From positions 62,001-126,000 of the forward strand of contig CAYVYN010000002.1 of the NCBI GenBank assembly GCA_964455905.1: DNA of 64,000 nucleotides, in the 5' to 3' direction. This DNA is from CAIJXB01 sp964455905 (GTDB lineage: Bacteria; Chlamydiota; Chlamydiia; Chlamydiales; Rhabdochlamydiaceae). The position numbers and the translations under genes were made by a program. The notes beneath the pieces were generated by a model that worked only from the letters and a program-made list of their open reading frames with translations, was not told where the DNA came from and made no database searches. Shown piece by piece: positions 18,346 through 27,429 of the stretch. Position 1 is the first letter of the stretch, and each line of letters opens with the position of its first letter.

Positions 18346-19722
18346 TTATTTTTTCAGCTGTATTGTTGTTTTAAGAAGATAATGATCTGAACAAGAATCC
18401 CACTTGATAACATTAGAATCAAAATTACCGCAGTTTTGGGTCGTTGTCTCAATTGATTTTACACTATCTGAGGAAGCCAGTACGTAATCTAGTTGCAGTG
18501 GGTCAGAAGGGTCTATTCCTTCTATAGCAGCAGATGCAGTATCTCCTCCCCAAGTAATCATGTCACCTATTCGACCTTTAAAGGAAAGGCCTTGAGTGGA
18601 TTTTATTACAGGATGTTCTTTTAATTCATTAGGATCCATATTTAGATCGCCGCAGACGATCACAGCTCTAGTATCTGATTGTTTTTCATTCATTTCTTTA
18701 AAAACCAAATCAAGTTGAGACGCTCTAACAATTTTTCTATTTTCGGTAACTTTACTTGGATCCGGAGATTCTGAATGGAGTAGATGGAGTGCATAGATGT
18801 CAGCAATAGTTTTTTGTTGGTCCTCGGAATCTTTGCCTACTATAGAAAACTTAACAAGGCTCTTTCCACAACAGCCGCCAAGGCCTAAAGGAATGGTCTC
18901 TCCGTTATGGTCTTTGTAATTTTCAGGGAAAGGTTTTACGACTAAACTCTCTACGGGTATATCAAATTTACTTAGAATAACAACTCCAGAGTTAGGGCCT
19001 ACAGCTCTTGGTGCAATATTGCTAACCATGCAATGAAATTTATGTTTTAATGCTGTTTTAATCTTTTCTACAGCGCTAAAATCAAAGCCTTCATAAAGAC
19101 AGACAACATCAGCATCGCTTTTATTGATTTCTGCAATGATCGAGTTTAGTCTTGTTGTGCATTTATGTTCCGGAACAAACCAACTAAATAACCATTCTAA
19201 TCCTAGATAAGGGAGTCCTTGGGGCTGTTGTCCGTTTAAACAAGCACTAAAGGCACTATCTGCCTGAGGAGCCCCTCCATGTAAAATTGAGTTCTCTCCT
19301 GGGATCAATAGGATATTCCAGTTATCTAAAGTAAACGATCCGTCCGAGGGAAATTGTTTGGGGGTTACGTTGGTCTTTTCATAAATGAAAGGTTCTTTCG
19401 ATAAATGCGTTCCTAAATACCGCAAGAAAATGCCCGCGGGAGCAGTAAAAGGAGTTAAAAGTAAGTTGGCTACCATGTTCGTTGCTATAACACTTTTTCT
19501 AACCCAATTAGATACTCTGCTTTCAAGAGATCCATTACAGGGAAATAATTGCGTGAACACTTTTTCTTTTAGGTAGATTTTGTCAGCATCGAAGCTACAA
19601 ACAGGATCTGTTAAATAAGAGGCTAAAGCAAATGTATATTTTTTAACTTTTCTTGTTACGTCATCCCAAGAAGGCATATATGTCTCTAAGTAAATAGTAG
19701 GAAATTTTTGTGTTACATTCAT
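18346..19722 (-). CDS. Endonuclease/exonuclease/phosphatase-fold protein
   Basis: 458 residues from the ATG at 19722; a TTG 19 codons upstream (19779) is possible but no clear ribosome site supports either. The C-terminal two thirds show the EEP fold: NWNILLIPGE (first strand), DVVCLYEGF with the metal-binding glutamate, ALHLLHSES, VIVCGDLNMDP (catalytic D-x-N), DYVLASSDS and a final SDHYLL. The family includes exonuclease III, sphingomyelinases and inositol phosphatases; the substrate here cannot be told. The N-terminal 120 residues, with a hydrophobic stretch (VANLLLTPFTAPAGIFLRYLG), are not part of the fold and could direct membrane association. Alone on its strand. Confidence 0.8.
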   Translation of the reverse strand: MNVTQKFPTIYLETYMPSWDDVTRKVKKYTFALASYLTDPVCSFDADKIYLKEKVFTQLFPCNGSLESRVSNWVRKSVIATNMVANLLLTPFTAPAGIFLRYLGTHLSKEPFIYEKTNVTPKQFPSDGSFTLDNWNILLIPGENSILHGGAPQADSAFSACLNGQQPQGLPYLGLEWLFSWFVPEHKCTTRLNSIIAEINKSDADVVCLYEGFDFSAVEKIKTALKHKFHCMVSNIAPRAVGPNSGVVILSKFDIPVESLVVKPFPENYKDHNGETIPLGLGGCCGKSLVKFSIVGKDSEDQQKTIADIYALHLLHSESPDPSKVTENRKIVRASQLDLVFKEMNEKQSDTRAVIVCGDLNMDPNELKEHPVIKSTQGLSFKGRIGDMITWGGDTASAAIEGIDPSDPLQLDYVLASSDSVKSIETTTQNCGNFDSNVIKWDSCSDHYLLKTTIQLKK

Positions 19723-20042
19723 GGGGTGTGTCTTTTGTAAAAAAGATACTATTTTAAAAAGCGGGATTAATAAATGCAAGTTGAAATAAACATTAGTTGG
19801 GAATATAATGCTAAATATTGGCGGACTATAGCTAGTAATAGAGTAAAATTAAGGTTATTTGTTGAAATAGGATATAAAAATATATTTGGGTATTATTTTA
19901 ATCTAAATATTATATATTTCACTTATGTCTAGTGATTAGTTTGAATTTAGCTTTAAGTAAGAGCTTTAAAAGCTTAATATGCATGTTTTTCCTATAAACG
20001 GTTTCGAGTCAAAAAATAATTAAAATAAAGAAGATTGAGAAA
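19723..20042. other. Intergenic divergent promoter region
   Basis: 320 bases, very AT-rich, between divergent genes. It holds a short palindrome (AGCTTTAAAAGCT near 19965) and no coding signal. Promoters for both neighbours must lie here but are not distinct enough to place. Confidence 0.4.
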
Positions 20043-21485
20043 ATGGAAAATAAAGAGATTTACTGGACTGTTTGTCCTAACTGTTATGGGATTGGCAAAA
20101 AAAACTTGAAGCTCCGCAGAAAAGCAAAATTTCGCTACGAAACAGCAATTCATGAATTTGAAAAAACTAAAGATAAAGAAGAGTGGTTGCTTCGTCCTAA
20201 GATTACCCAATATTTATGCGATAATTGTAATGGATCTGGTTTGATTTCTGCTTCTAGTCTTCCTGTAGCAGACTCAGAAAAATATCCACATGTAGCAATT
20301 ATTGGGGCAGGTATAGGAGGTGTTGCCTTAGCTGTGGCTTGTTTGCATCGGGGGATTCCTTTTACACTTTATGAACGTGATGCTAGCTTTGATGCTAGGG
20401 CTCAGGGCTATGGCCTTACTTTACAACAAGCAAGTAACGCAATCAAAGGATTTGGTCTTATTTCTTTAAAGGACTCAGTGAGCTCTACACGCCATGTTGT
20501 ACATACTACAGAAGGAAAAGAAATTACCGAATGGGGGCTAAGGACGCATGCAAATGTAAAAAAGACCCCAAAACGCATAAATATGCATATTCCGCGACAG
20601 GCCTTGCGTTTGGCCTTGCTGGAACAATTGGGGGGGCATGATGCTCTTGAGTGGGGGCACCGGTTAGTCGATTTTAAAGAGTCTGAAAATAAAGGCGTTG
20701 AGCTAAGCTTTCAAGTAAATGGTAAGATAAAGAATGTCAAAGCAGATTTGGTCGTAGGTGCTGATGGTGTTCGGAGCGTCGTTCGTAGTTTGTTGGTAGG
20801 TGAGGATATTACGCCCTTACGTTACCTAGGTTATGTTGTGGTTTTGGGCATTTGTTCTTTAGAAGCTCTTAAGGGAGTTGAGAGTTCTTTGCTTGATTTA
20901 GCCACCGTATTTCAAACTGTGAATGGCTATGAAAGAATTTATGTCATGCCTTATGCGTTAGACTCGGTAATGTGGCAGTTTAGTTTTCCTATGCCAGAAG
21001 AAGAAGCTAAGGCTTTGAGTGTACAAGGAGCTCAGGCTCTTAAAGAAGAAGCCTTTCGTCGAGCAAAATGGCATAAGCCTGTTCCTGAAATTCTATTAGC
21101 AACCCCGACGCAGCAAATTACAGGTTATCCTGTTTATGATCGAGAACTGCTTAGACCTAAATTGTTAGAAAAAGGTGGCGCGGTCACTTTGATTGGAGAT
21201 GCAGCTCACCCTATGAGTCCGTTTAAAGGCCAAGGTGCAAATCAGGCTCTTTTGGATGCTTTGGCGCTTGCTCGTAGTATTTCAGTAGCATGTACTTCAG
21301 CGTCTAACTGGAAAGAAGTGGGCATCAGACAGACGATATTAACTGAATTTGAAGAAGAGATGTTAGCTCGTAGCGCTTCTAAAGTGAAAGATTCAGCTGA
21401 GGCTGTAAAAACTTTACATTCTAAAGATGTGTTGCGTCAAGGGTATGAGCCTAAAGGGAGGCTTTTGCGCTCTAACAATCTATAA
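20043..21485 (+). CDS. FAD-dependent monooxygenase with N-terminal DnaJ-like zinc motifs
   Basis: 480 residues. Residues 11-16 (CPNCYGIG) and 59-66 (CDNCNGSG) are two CxxCxGxG motifs as in the zinc centre of DnaJ, here probably making one four-cysteine site. From about residue 82 an aromatic hydroxylase-type FAD domain begins: IIGAGIGGVALAVACLHRG (dinucleotide-binding), a middle DLVVGADGVRSVVRS (the conserved DG), and GDAAHPMSPFKGQGANQAL near residue 385 (second FAD motif). Related enzymes use FAD, NAD(P)H and O2 to hydroxylate aromatic or polyketide-like substrates. The zinc module is unusual in this family and might bind a partner or nucleic acid. No membrane segment. The ATG has a weak GAGAAA site. 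Substrate unknown. Confidence 0.85.
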   Translation: MENKEIYWTVCPNCYGIGKKNLKLRRKAKFRYETAIHEFEKTKDKEEWLLRPKITQYLCDNCNGSGLISASSLPVADSEKYPHVAIIGAGIGGVALAVACLHRGIPFTLYERDASFDARAQGYGLTLQQASNAIKGFGLISLKDSVSSTRHVVHTTEGKEITEWGLRTHANVKKTPKRINMHIPRQALRLALLEQLGGHDALEWGHRLVDFKESENKGVELSFQVNGKIKNVKADLVVGADGVRSVVRSLLVGEDITPLRYLGYVVVLGICSLEALKGVESSLLDLATVFQTVNGYERIYVMPYALDSVMWQFSFPMPEEEAKALSVQGAQALKEEAFRRAKWHKPVPEILLATPTQQITGYPVYDRELLRPKLLEKGGAVTLIGDAAHPMSPFKGQGANQALLDALALARSISVACTSASNWKEVGIRQTILTEFEEEMLARSASKVKDSAEAVKTLHSKDVLRQGYEPKGRLLRSNNL

Positions 21486-21697
21486 TCATCTTTAATTTTA
21501 AGTTGTTTTACGTAATAAAGGCCTTTTGCGTCTTAAAAATATTTAAATTTACAGAATTCTCCCTAATATTTTTTAGATTTGTTTTACCGTTCTATATCTG
21601 GTGTAAAAAGTATGTTTTTCTATTTAGTCCAGAATCATCTAGCCATTGTGATTATCATGCTAAAAGATTAAGCGGTTTATTTAGAAATCAGTCTCAT

Positions 21698-22237
21698 CTA
21701 GGTCAATCGACTGCTTTCATAGGGGTAATATTTTGGTGCTTGTCCAAAAACAGAGTAAACAACAGTAGACTCTCGCATCGGAGGTATAAAGTTCTTGTCT
21801 ATACCGCGGTTCGTGCAGTCTTCCTCAGTAATTTCTACCCAGCTTTGACACTTACCAGTAGCTATACTTTTACCGATGTTAAATAACCCAAGTAAAATGG
21901 GTGCGGACAGGCTACCGATTAAAAGTGAAGTAGCTAGGATACTTGGGCAACCAGCAACAACTAAAATTTTAATGACTTTTAGGGCAATTGCTACCACAAG
22001 AGCGGCTATAAGAATATTTTGAGTGCAATAATAATTTGTGTGAATTGGCATTGATACGATAATTTTGCAAGAAAGCGTCTGTTGCAGGTTTTGGTAATCT
22101 CCTAGTGCTTTATTTAAAGTATATTCCACTAGGTGCGATAGTTTTTGAAAAAGCATGTAACTTGCTACAAACCCTACTCCGCAATATACAGCGGCCGCAG
22201 GAACAGTGGTCCAAAGATCAGGACTTTTTACATTCAT
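21698..22237 (-). CDS. Membrane protein of unknown function
   Basis: 179 residues with about four hydrophobic segments (residues 10-30, 72-92, 95-108 and 105-122 region, including ILIAALVVAIALKVIKILVVAG) and a polar C-terminal tail that includes several prolines and tyrosines. No recognisable family. Six cysteines. It might be an inclusion-membrane-type protein, since bilobed hydrophobic segments are typical of those, but that is only a suggestion. No strong ribosome site; ATG chosen as the only plausible start. Confidence 0.55.
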   Translation of the reverse strand: MNVKSPDLWTTVPAAAVYCGVGFVASYMLFQKLSHLVEYTLNKALGDYQNLQQTLSCKIIVSMPIHTNYYCTQNILIAALVVAIALKVIKILVVAGCPSILATSLLIGSLSAPILLGLFNIGKSIATGKCQSWVEITEEDCTNRGIDKNFIPPMRESTVVYSVFGQAPKYYPYESSRLT

Positions 22238-22456
22238 CTTTTTTTATTTAGGTTAATTTTTTGATTATAACATTTTATCTATTTTTGTGTTTTATGTAAA
22301 TTTTATTAATTTAATTATTTGATATAATAATGTTGCGAGATTTTATGGTGAAATTAGTAGGTTAGGTTTGTTTTGTTGATTGTTTTGTTGATGACGGATT
22401 TACTGATCCTGTAGCATTTAATATCAATGCCGGATTTTATGTTATTTCCTAGCTCT

Positions 22457-23332
22457 TCAATAACTTAAAGTAAATCCTCCATCTAGAATTAAATTTACGC
22501 CATTAATAAAATCTGATTGCTCAGAGAGCAAGAATTCGATAGTTTGAGCGACTTCTTGTGGTTTTGCATGACGACGAAGAGGAATATTAGCAACTTCTTT
22601 TTCCATTTGATCCTCATAACTCAATCCGGTTTCAGTGGATTTTTTTTGAATCCTTTCTTGATGGAAATTTGTCAAAACAACGCCAGGGGAGAGCGCATTA
22701 ATACTAATCCCTTGGGGCCCTAACTGATGAGATAAAGCTTTAGTATAAGTTGTCCACATTCTACGGATTACGCAAGAAGGACCATATTCGGGCTGCAATT
22801 GAATAGAAGTAGTTCCTGCAATAACAACTATTTTACTGGGATTTGATAGATGGGGTAGTGCTGTTTTTAAAGCTTCGATAGGTCCTGTAAATGTGGTTTT
22901 AAATACCTCAAGCCAAGTATTTTCGTCTTCTATCAAAGTTTTTCCATAAAATTGTGGTCGCGGTACAATCAAAACAAATCCGGCAATAGGTTTATGGGTT
23001 TGATTTAAATAGCTTTCAAAAATATCCCTAGATGGCTTACTTATGAAATCAAGGGTGCATATGTCATAATCGCCAGGATTGGATAGTTCTAGTTCTTTTT
23101 GTAGCTTTTTTAACTTGGAAAGATCTCTGCCAGTCAGAATTAAATTGTAATTAGGCGCCAACAACCTTGCAGTAGCACCACCCAGTTCGCCAGATGCCCC
23201 AGTAATGATAAAAGTTTTTCGTTCTTGTTGAGATAGGGAGCTATTTGCAAAACAGGATCCATGAAAAAACAGAATTAGGAAAGTGCACAAATATTTTCTT
23301 GTTTTTATATAGTAATATTTTACGATATTCAT
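22457..23332 (-). CDS. Exported short-chain dehydrogenase-like protein with altered active site
   Basis: 291 residues. Residues 1-29 (MNIVKYYYIKTRKYLCTFLI...FA) look like a signal peptide. The mature part is a short-chain dehydrogenase/reductase: TGASGELGG (cofactor-binding TGxxxGxG, about 44-52), then the central strands, VIAGTTS in the position of the catalytic serine, and ISINALSPGVVLTNF after it. The catalytic YxxxK is not present: by alignment to YTKALSHQL the expected Tyr and Lys fall on Ser and Arg (SCVIRR). The C-terminal FINGVNLILDGG is typical. So the fold is certain but classical oxidoreductase activity is doubtful. Monocistronic. Confidence 0.8.
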   Translation of the reverse strand: MNIVKYYYIKTRKYLCTFLILFFHGSCFANSSLSQQERKTFIITGASGELGGATARLLAPNYNLILTGRDLSKLKKLQKELELSNPGDYDICTLDFISKPSRDIFESYLNQTHKPIAGFVLIVPRPQFYGKTLIEDENTWLEVFKTTFTGPIEALKTALPHLSNPSKIVVIAGTTSIQLQPEYGPSCVIRRMWTTYTKALSHQLGPQGISINALSPGVVLTNFHQERIQKKSTETGLSYEDQMEKEVANIPLRRHAKPQEVAQTIEFLLSEQSDFINGVNLILDGGFTLSY

Positions 23333-23739
23333 GGTTTTATACCTTTTAGAATAGTTTACTCCTTATATGGAGTGTCATTTTAATTTTCTGAAAGTATAGC
23401 TAAACTAAAGTTATTTTGAAATAAGTTACTTTACAAGTGCTTTTGGCGGCTTTCGGTATCTCCTTTTCCAAGAAAGCCGTTGCTGCAAGTTTGTATATTG
23501 TTTGCAAGCCGGACGAACCGTTCTAAATATATCGAAGAGCCATTTTTAATCAATCATTTAGCTATTTCTTGATTGTACTTTGAAAGGAGACATGAATAGT
23601 TTGCTTGGCAAAATATGCAAATGGATTCAGTCATCAGTCCATGTGCACAAGATTTCCTTTTTGTTTAGAAAAAATCCTCTTTGCAACTTTAAATGTTTTA
23701 TTTAAAAACTTTTTCTGTAACTGACTTAATCTTAAGTAC
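23333..23739. other. Intergenic boundary of the accessory region
   Basis: About 400 bases with no gene I can support. It lies between the dehydrogenase gene and the decayed tRNA-Asn-like sequence and marks the transition from core to accessory DNA. Confidence 0.4.
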
Positions 23740-23813
23740 TCCGGATGCAAGCTTCGAACTTGCGACCAATCGATTAACACTCTAGAGACAACGATTCTGT
23801 TAAATGCCCCGGA
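23740..23813 (-). pseudogene. Decayed tRNA-Asn-like sequence (old attachment site)
   Basis: The 3' half matches the functional tRNA-Asn at 38771: the T arm (GCAAG-TTCGAAG-CTTGC on the minus strand), the variable region and GTTAATC with the GTT anticodon are kept with scattered changes. The 5' half has no D arm and the anticodon stem does not pair, although both ends keep TCCGG/CCGGA. It cannot be a working tRNA. It is best read as the oldest copy of the tRNA end left by integration. Confidence 0.65.
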
Positions 23814-23991
23814 TAACCTTAAATCACCCTAACTGGTGCGATTGTATCGGATGAAGTTTGAAAGATTCTATCTGTCGCAAGGCCACCTGTTTATTTTGTG
23901 AAAAAATTATAAAGATTTGAAAGGTTTGCTTTAAAAAGTCGATTTGAAGAGAATTGGTGGTTTCAAAACCTTACCTCGAGGAAAGAACACC

Positions 23992-25281
23992 ATGGCCACG
24001 ATACTAAATATAGCTAAATACGTAGTAAACGGAGATCCTTACCCACCATTACTTGCTCGACATACAGTTAGAAGTTCTGCAGTTTTTCAGATCCTTACAA
24101 CGGCTACAACAGATGCAATCGTTGAACGAGTCGAGAACTACGTTCGAGGAAAATGTGGTGAAGCAGCTTTGAGTGAAATAACCGAAGAAAATGCATATGA
24201 GTATCTCGCTGCTACAAAACTGATCGATATGACAATCGCGTCAGAAGAAATGGTTAATAGCACTTATAAAATCAGAGAACTATGTCTACTTAACTCCAAA
24301 GTTATTCCTGGTGTACGAAATAAAATTAATATCATGAATGCCTTTTCCAATCCTCCTGCAGATTTAGAAGATGTTGATTTGCTTTTAGCTAATGAAATAG
24401 ATAACGTTCACCCAGCAGTGACGAGTGCTCCTTTTGGCGAGCCTAGAAATAAAATTTTAAGTAAGATTTATGATTATTCGCAAACCAAAGCTTTGGTTGT
24501 GCCGGAGCTAGTTTCGATTGTAGAAGAAGTAGTAGCAGAAAGATTTGCTGCTATGGAAAAAGTATCAACCCATATCCCAGAAAAAACAATGATTGTTTTC
24601 AAAGGCTGCTCGGGTTCTGGAAAATCCTATGCTCTTAGGCATTTTCTCTCAGAGGAGATAGGTGCATTTAGTCCAAATACTGCTGTTCAAAGTACAGATA
24701 ACACTAAAAAAGACATTCGAGAAAGAACTGGTAAAGTTTTTACAGATCAGCAGGTGCATCTTTTTGGTTTTGCTGTTTTTAAAATGATGTCTCAAGAAAT
24801 CAAAAATCACTCTCCTGATATTTCCACATTGCAGGAAGGGTGGTTTAACAGTTCTCCTGGGATCGAGAATCTTTTCAAGGATCTGAGCAAACAAGGACTC
24901 AAACTCCAGATGAAAGATTTTGACGGAGATTTTGAAGCTTTGGCTTTACGGGTATTAGCTAGACAAGGTGATATAGATACTCCCAGACCTCCTTTAGAGC
25001 AGGTGGTTCGTGGTTTTAAAACGAGCCGAGAGTCAAGGCCTCAGTTACTCTGTTCTATTAGAAATGAAGATACCTATGCATTCAGATTTGTAGACAAATA
25101 CGCCCGAATTAGTGATGAAAAAGACCCTTTATCCGTACCTTCTCTTCCAGAGGCAGTTGATCTAGAAATTCTCCAAGGCAAAGACCTCGTGATTTCTGAA
25201 GCACATGTTGACCTTTTCGGGGAACATTTACGAAATGTGGTTGGATTAACGATTAGCGAAGCATTCACCAAAGAAGTTTAA
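23992..25281 (+). CDS. P-loop NTPase, possibly zeta-toxin/kinase-like
   Basis: 429 residues from the ATG at 23992, which has GAGGA 8 bases upstream; a TTG at 23944 is less likely. About 200 helical residues are followed by a Walker A motif GCSGSGKS (about 205-212) after a hydrophobic strand (TMIVFK). Downstream, STDNTKKDIRERTG and, further on, ALRVLARQGDIDTPRP...VVRGFKTSRESRP recall the layout of zeta-toxin/UNAG kinases (P-loop, acidic strand, arginine-rich lid), but this is a weak pattern match. It stops 3 bases before the metallophosphatase gene, so both form one unit. No signal peptide or membrane segment. Phosphotransferase activity and a role as toxin, effector or defence protein are inferences only. 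Confidence 0.65.
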   Translation: MATILNIAKYVVNGDPYPPLLARHTVRSSAVFQILTTATTDAIVERVENYVRGKCGEAALSEITEENAYEYLAATKLIDMTIASEEMVNSTYKIRELCLLNSKVIPGVRNKINIMNAFSNPPADLEDVDLLLANEIDNVHPAVTSAPFGEPRNKILSKIYDYSQTKALVVPELVSIVEEVVAERFAAMEKVSTHIPEKTMIVFKGCSGSGKSYALRHFLSEEIGAFSPNTAVQSTDNTKKDIRERTGKVFTDQQVHLFGFAVFKMMSQEIKNHSPDISTLQEGWFNSSPGIENLFKDLSKQGLKLQMKDFDGDFEALALRVLARQGDIDTPRPPLEQVVRGFKTSRESRPQLLCSIRNEDTYAFRFVDKYARISDEKDPLSVPSLPEAVDLEILQGKDLVISEAHVDLFGEHLRNVVGLTISEAFTKEV

Positions 25282-25284
25282 AGA

Positions 25285-26928
25285 ATGATTGCTCGATGTG
25301 AACAGTTCGCCCCAAATATTGGGGCGCCTATCCAGTCCGCAGAGAATGATTCTTTTGATGATAGAATCAGGTTGATCTCTTTAGAAGCTTTGCAATCAAG
25401 TAACCGCATTTCTAGCTGTATTAATGGTTTGGATAAACAGTTTGCGATTCTCTTTACGGGAGACACTCATAGTTATTTAGAAACCTCTATTACTCCTTTT
25501 ATTTGCGACCTGGATAACTCTCTTCCTTCTTCTTTTTCTCAGAAACCTTTAGGTGGAGTTGTACGTCGAATTCGTTATTTAGAAGATTGCCGAAGACTGA
25601 TGGAAAACCCTGTATTAGTCCTTGATGCAGGTGATTTCTTGCAAGGAACCCCCTATTTCGAAGAGTTTGAAGGGATTTTGGAAATTGAATTTATGAATAG
25701 AGCAAAAACGCATGTAATTACTGTAGGAAACCATGATTTCGACAAAGGATGGGATCATCTAGAGAAATTACTGAAAGCAGGACGCTTTCAAAGCGTTTGT
25801 GGAAATATTTTTCGAGAGAACGAAACAGCTTCTTGTCTACCAGCTTATTGTCTACTACAAATTAACGATCAGAATGTAGGGGTTGTGGGCATTATGGGAC
25901 TAGATTCATGGAAATCCATCGCTCCTGGAAAACGTAAAGGTTTAAGAATAGAAAATCCTATAGATACACTAGATAGGGTTGTGTCAGAAATTCGACCTTA
26001 TGTGGATCTTGTTATTTTATTGTCTCATTCAGGTATTAAAGATGATAGAGAATTAGCTAAGCATCCAATGGTTGATTTAGTCATAGGGGGGCATTCTCAT
26101 ACATTCATGAAACAACATGAAATAATTGAATCATCTCTTCTTAATACAACAAAAAAAACACCTTTATTTCATTCATTCCGACACGGACAACTAATGGCTA
26201 GGCTAGATATTACATTGCTAAATGGACGGCTGTCAGGGACAGAATCTTCCATTGCGTATCTTGATGAAAGATATGATGTTTCCGAATTCGACATGAATGA
26301 TCCTAATGCTTGCCTATTAAAAACTTATAAAGAAAAGCTTCAAGAAAAATTCAATGAGCATCTAGGAGACTGTGTAGAAAGACTACCATCTAAAGATAAA
26401 ATGTCTCAACTAATTCCTTTGGGAATAGAGATTGCCAATATGTTACGTAGAGCATGTGATGCTAATGTAGGAATCATTCCTTCGGGTTCCATTAAAGTAG
26501 GAATCGAACAGGGCCCTTTTACTAGAGGCAGTATTCATGAAATCTTAGCTCATCGAGATGCTTTATGGACTGCAACAATTCAAGGAAGTTTACTATCATA
26601 TCTTGCAGAAGAAGGACAAAAACGATGGGGAAACCAAAGAACCTTTCAGTATGCAGGAATGACGGTTCTAGTGATCGAAGATGGAAAGGTCGAAGTAAAG
26701 ATCAGCGATCAAAAAATCAATTTAAAAAACTTTTATAAAATTGCCGCTCCTTCTTTTTTCTTTGAAAGAGAAATTATGGATAACGATGGCAACATTTTCG
26801 TAGAGTTAAAAGATCAAGTACAGTCTATCGAAATGCGAGAACAAGACCTAAGGGATGTTATAACAAATAAAATTAGAGAAGAGGGTCTCAAACCTTGGAT
26901 TATTCAGAAGGTGAATGTGGCAATCTAA
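25285..26928 (+). CDS. Cytosolic 5'-nucleotidase-family metallophosphatase
   Basis: 547 residues without signal peptide. The first part is a calcineurin-like metallophosphatase with all metal motifs: FTGDTHSYL (about 57-65), LDAGDFLQG (112-120), VGNHDFDKGW (146-155), LSHSG (near 249) and IGGHSHTF (267-274). The second part (about 350-520) is the 5'-nucleotidase C-terminal domain: IPSGSIKVGIEQGPFTRGSIHEIL, then QGSLLSYLAEEGQ and the substrate-binding FQYAGMTV. Family members (UshA type) hydrolyse nucleotides, cyclic nucleotides or UDP-sugars and are normally exported; this one appears cytosolic. It is coupled to the P-loop gene upstream, suggesting that the pair acts on one nucleotide or nucleotide-sugar. 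Confidence 0.88.
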   Translation: MIARCEQFAPNIGAPIQSAENDSFDDRIRLISLEALQSSNRISSCINGLDKQFAILFTGDTHSYLETSITPFICDLDNSLPSSFSQKPLGGVVRRIRYLEDCRRLMENPVLVLDAGDFLQGTPYFEEFEGILEIEFMNRAKTHVITVGNHDFDKGWDHLEKLLKAGRFQSVCGNIFRENETASCLPAYCLLQINDQNVGVVGIMGLDSWKSIAPGKRKGLRIENPIDTLDRVVSEIRPYVDLVILLSHSGIKDDRELAKHPMVDLVIGGHSHTFMKQHEIIESSLLNTTKKTPLFHSFRHGQLMARLDITLLNGRLSGTESSIAYLDERYDVSEFDMNDPNACLLKTYKEKLQEKFNEHLGDCVERLPSKDKMSQLIPLGIEIANMLRRACDANVGIIPSGSIKVGIEQGPFTRGSIHEILAHRDALWTATIQGSLLSYLAEEGQKRWGNQRTFQYAGMTVLVIEDGKVEVKISDQKINLKNFYKIAAPSFFFEREIMDNDGNIFVELKDQVQSIEMREQDLRDVITNKIREEGLKPWIIQKVNVAI

Positions 26929-27016
26929 AGTGAATTTAATCTAGGATGTTTTTGCAATTAGGAGGGTGCTGTTTCAAAGGGGAGGGAGGAGATTAACAAT
27001 ACCGTCAATATTACGA

Positions 27017-27172
27017 CACTTTTAAGGATTTGCAAGTAGAATTCAAGAAGATGGATCCATAACCCTGTTAAACTCCGACAAGCGCGTTCTCATCACCCAA
27101 TTTGCATGTCTTGTAGAAAAAGGTGTAATCATGCCTGAAAAGCAAATTCTCCTGCTTAATGAGGGTGTGTGA
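27017..27172 (+). pseudogene. Fragment of a lost protein-coding gene
   Basis: Protein-like stretches survive in two frames: YRQYYDTFKDLQVEFKK, then, after a frame change, RIQEDGSITLLNSDKR... LITQFACLVEKGV... ending NEGV and a stop at about 27172. No start codon with a ribosome site. I do not recognise the protein. Confidence 0.45.
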
Positions 27173-27429
27173 TAATGGTGATTTTCTTGGGTTAATGATA
27201 CCCTTTTTATTGGAGCATGGTTCTAAATTAAAAGTTTTCTTAATAAATGGGAGTGAAAAAAATTAAAAGAAGTTGCAATCTTAACTACATTTCTACATTT
27301 CTTGTCGACGATGTCCTAGACAAAAATGTTACATATCTCATCCATGATTCTTTTACCTCCATACCAGCAATCGTTTCTCGGAATTTTTGTGATCATCAAA
27401 CATTTCATCTTTTTTTTGACTCCCTATAG

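Noticed and set aside
21503..21886. 127-codon plus-strand ORF
   Set aside because: Its second half is antisense to the membrane protein at 21698-22237 and its first half is spacer DNA; no ribosome site.
23740..23813. Functional second tRNA-Asn
   Set aside because: D arm is missing and the anticodon stem does not pair.
27247..27429. 60-codon plus-strand ORF in the remnant region
   Set aside because: No ribosome site or motif; composition like non-coding DNA.
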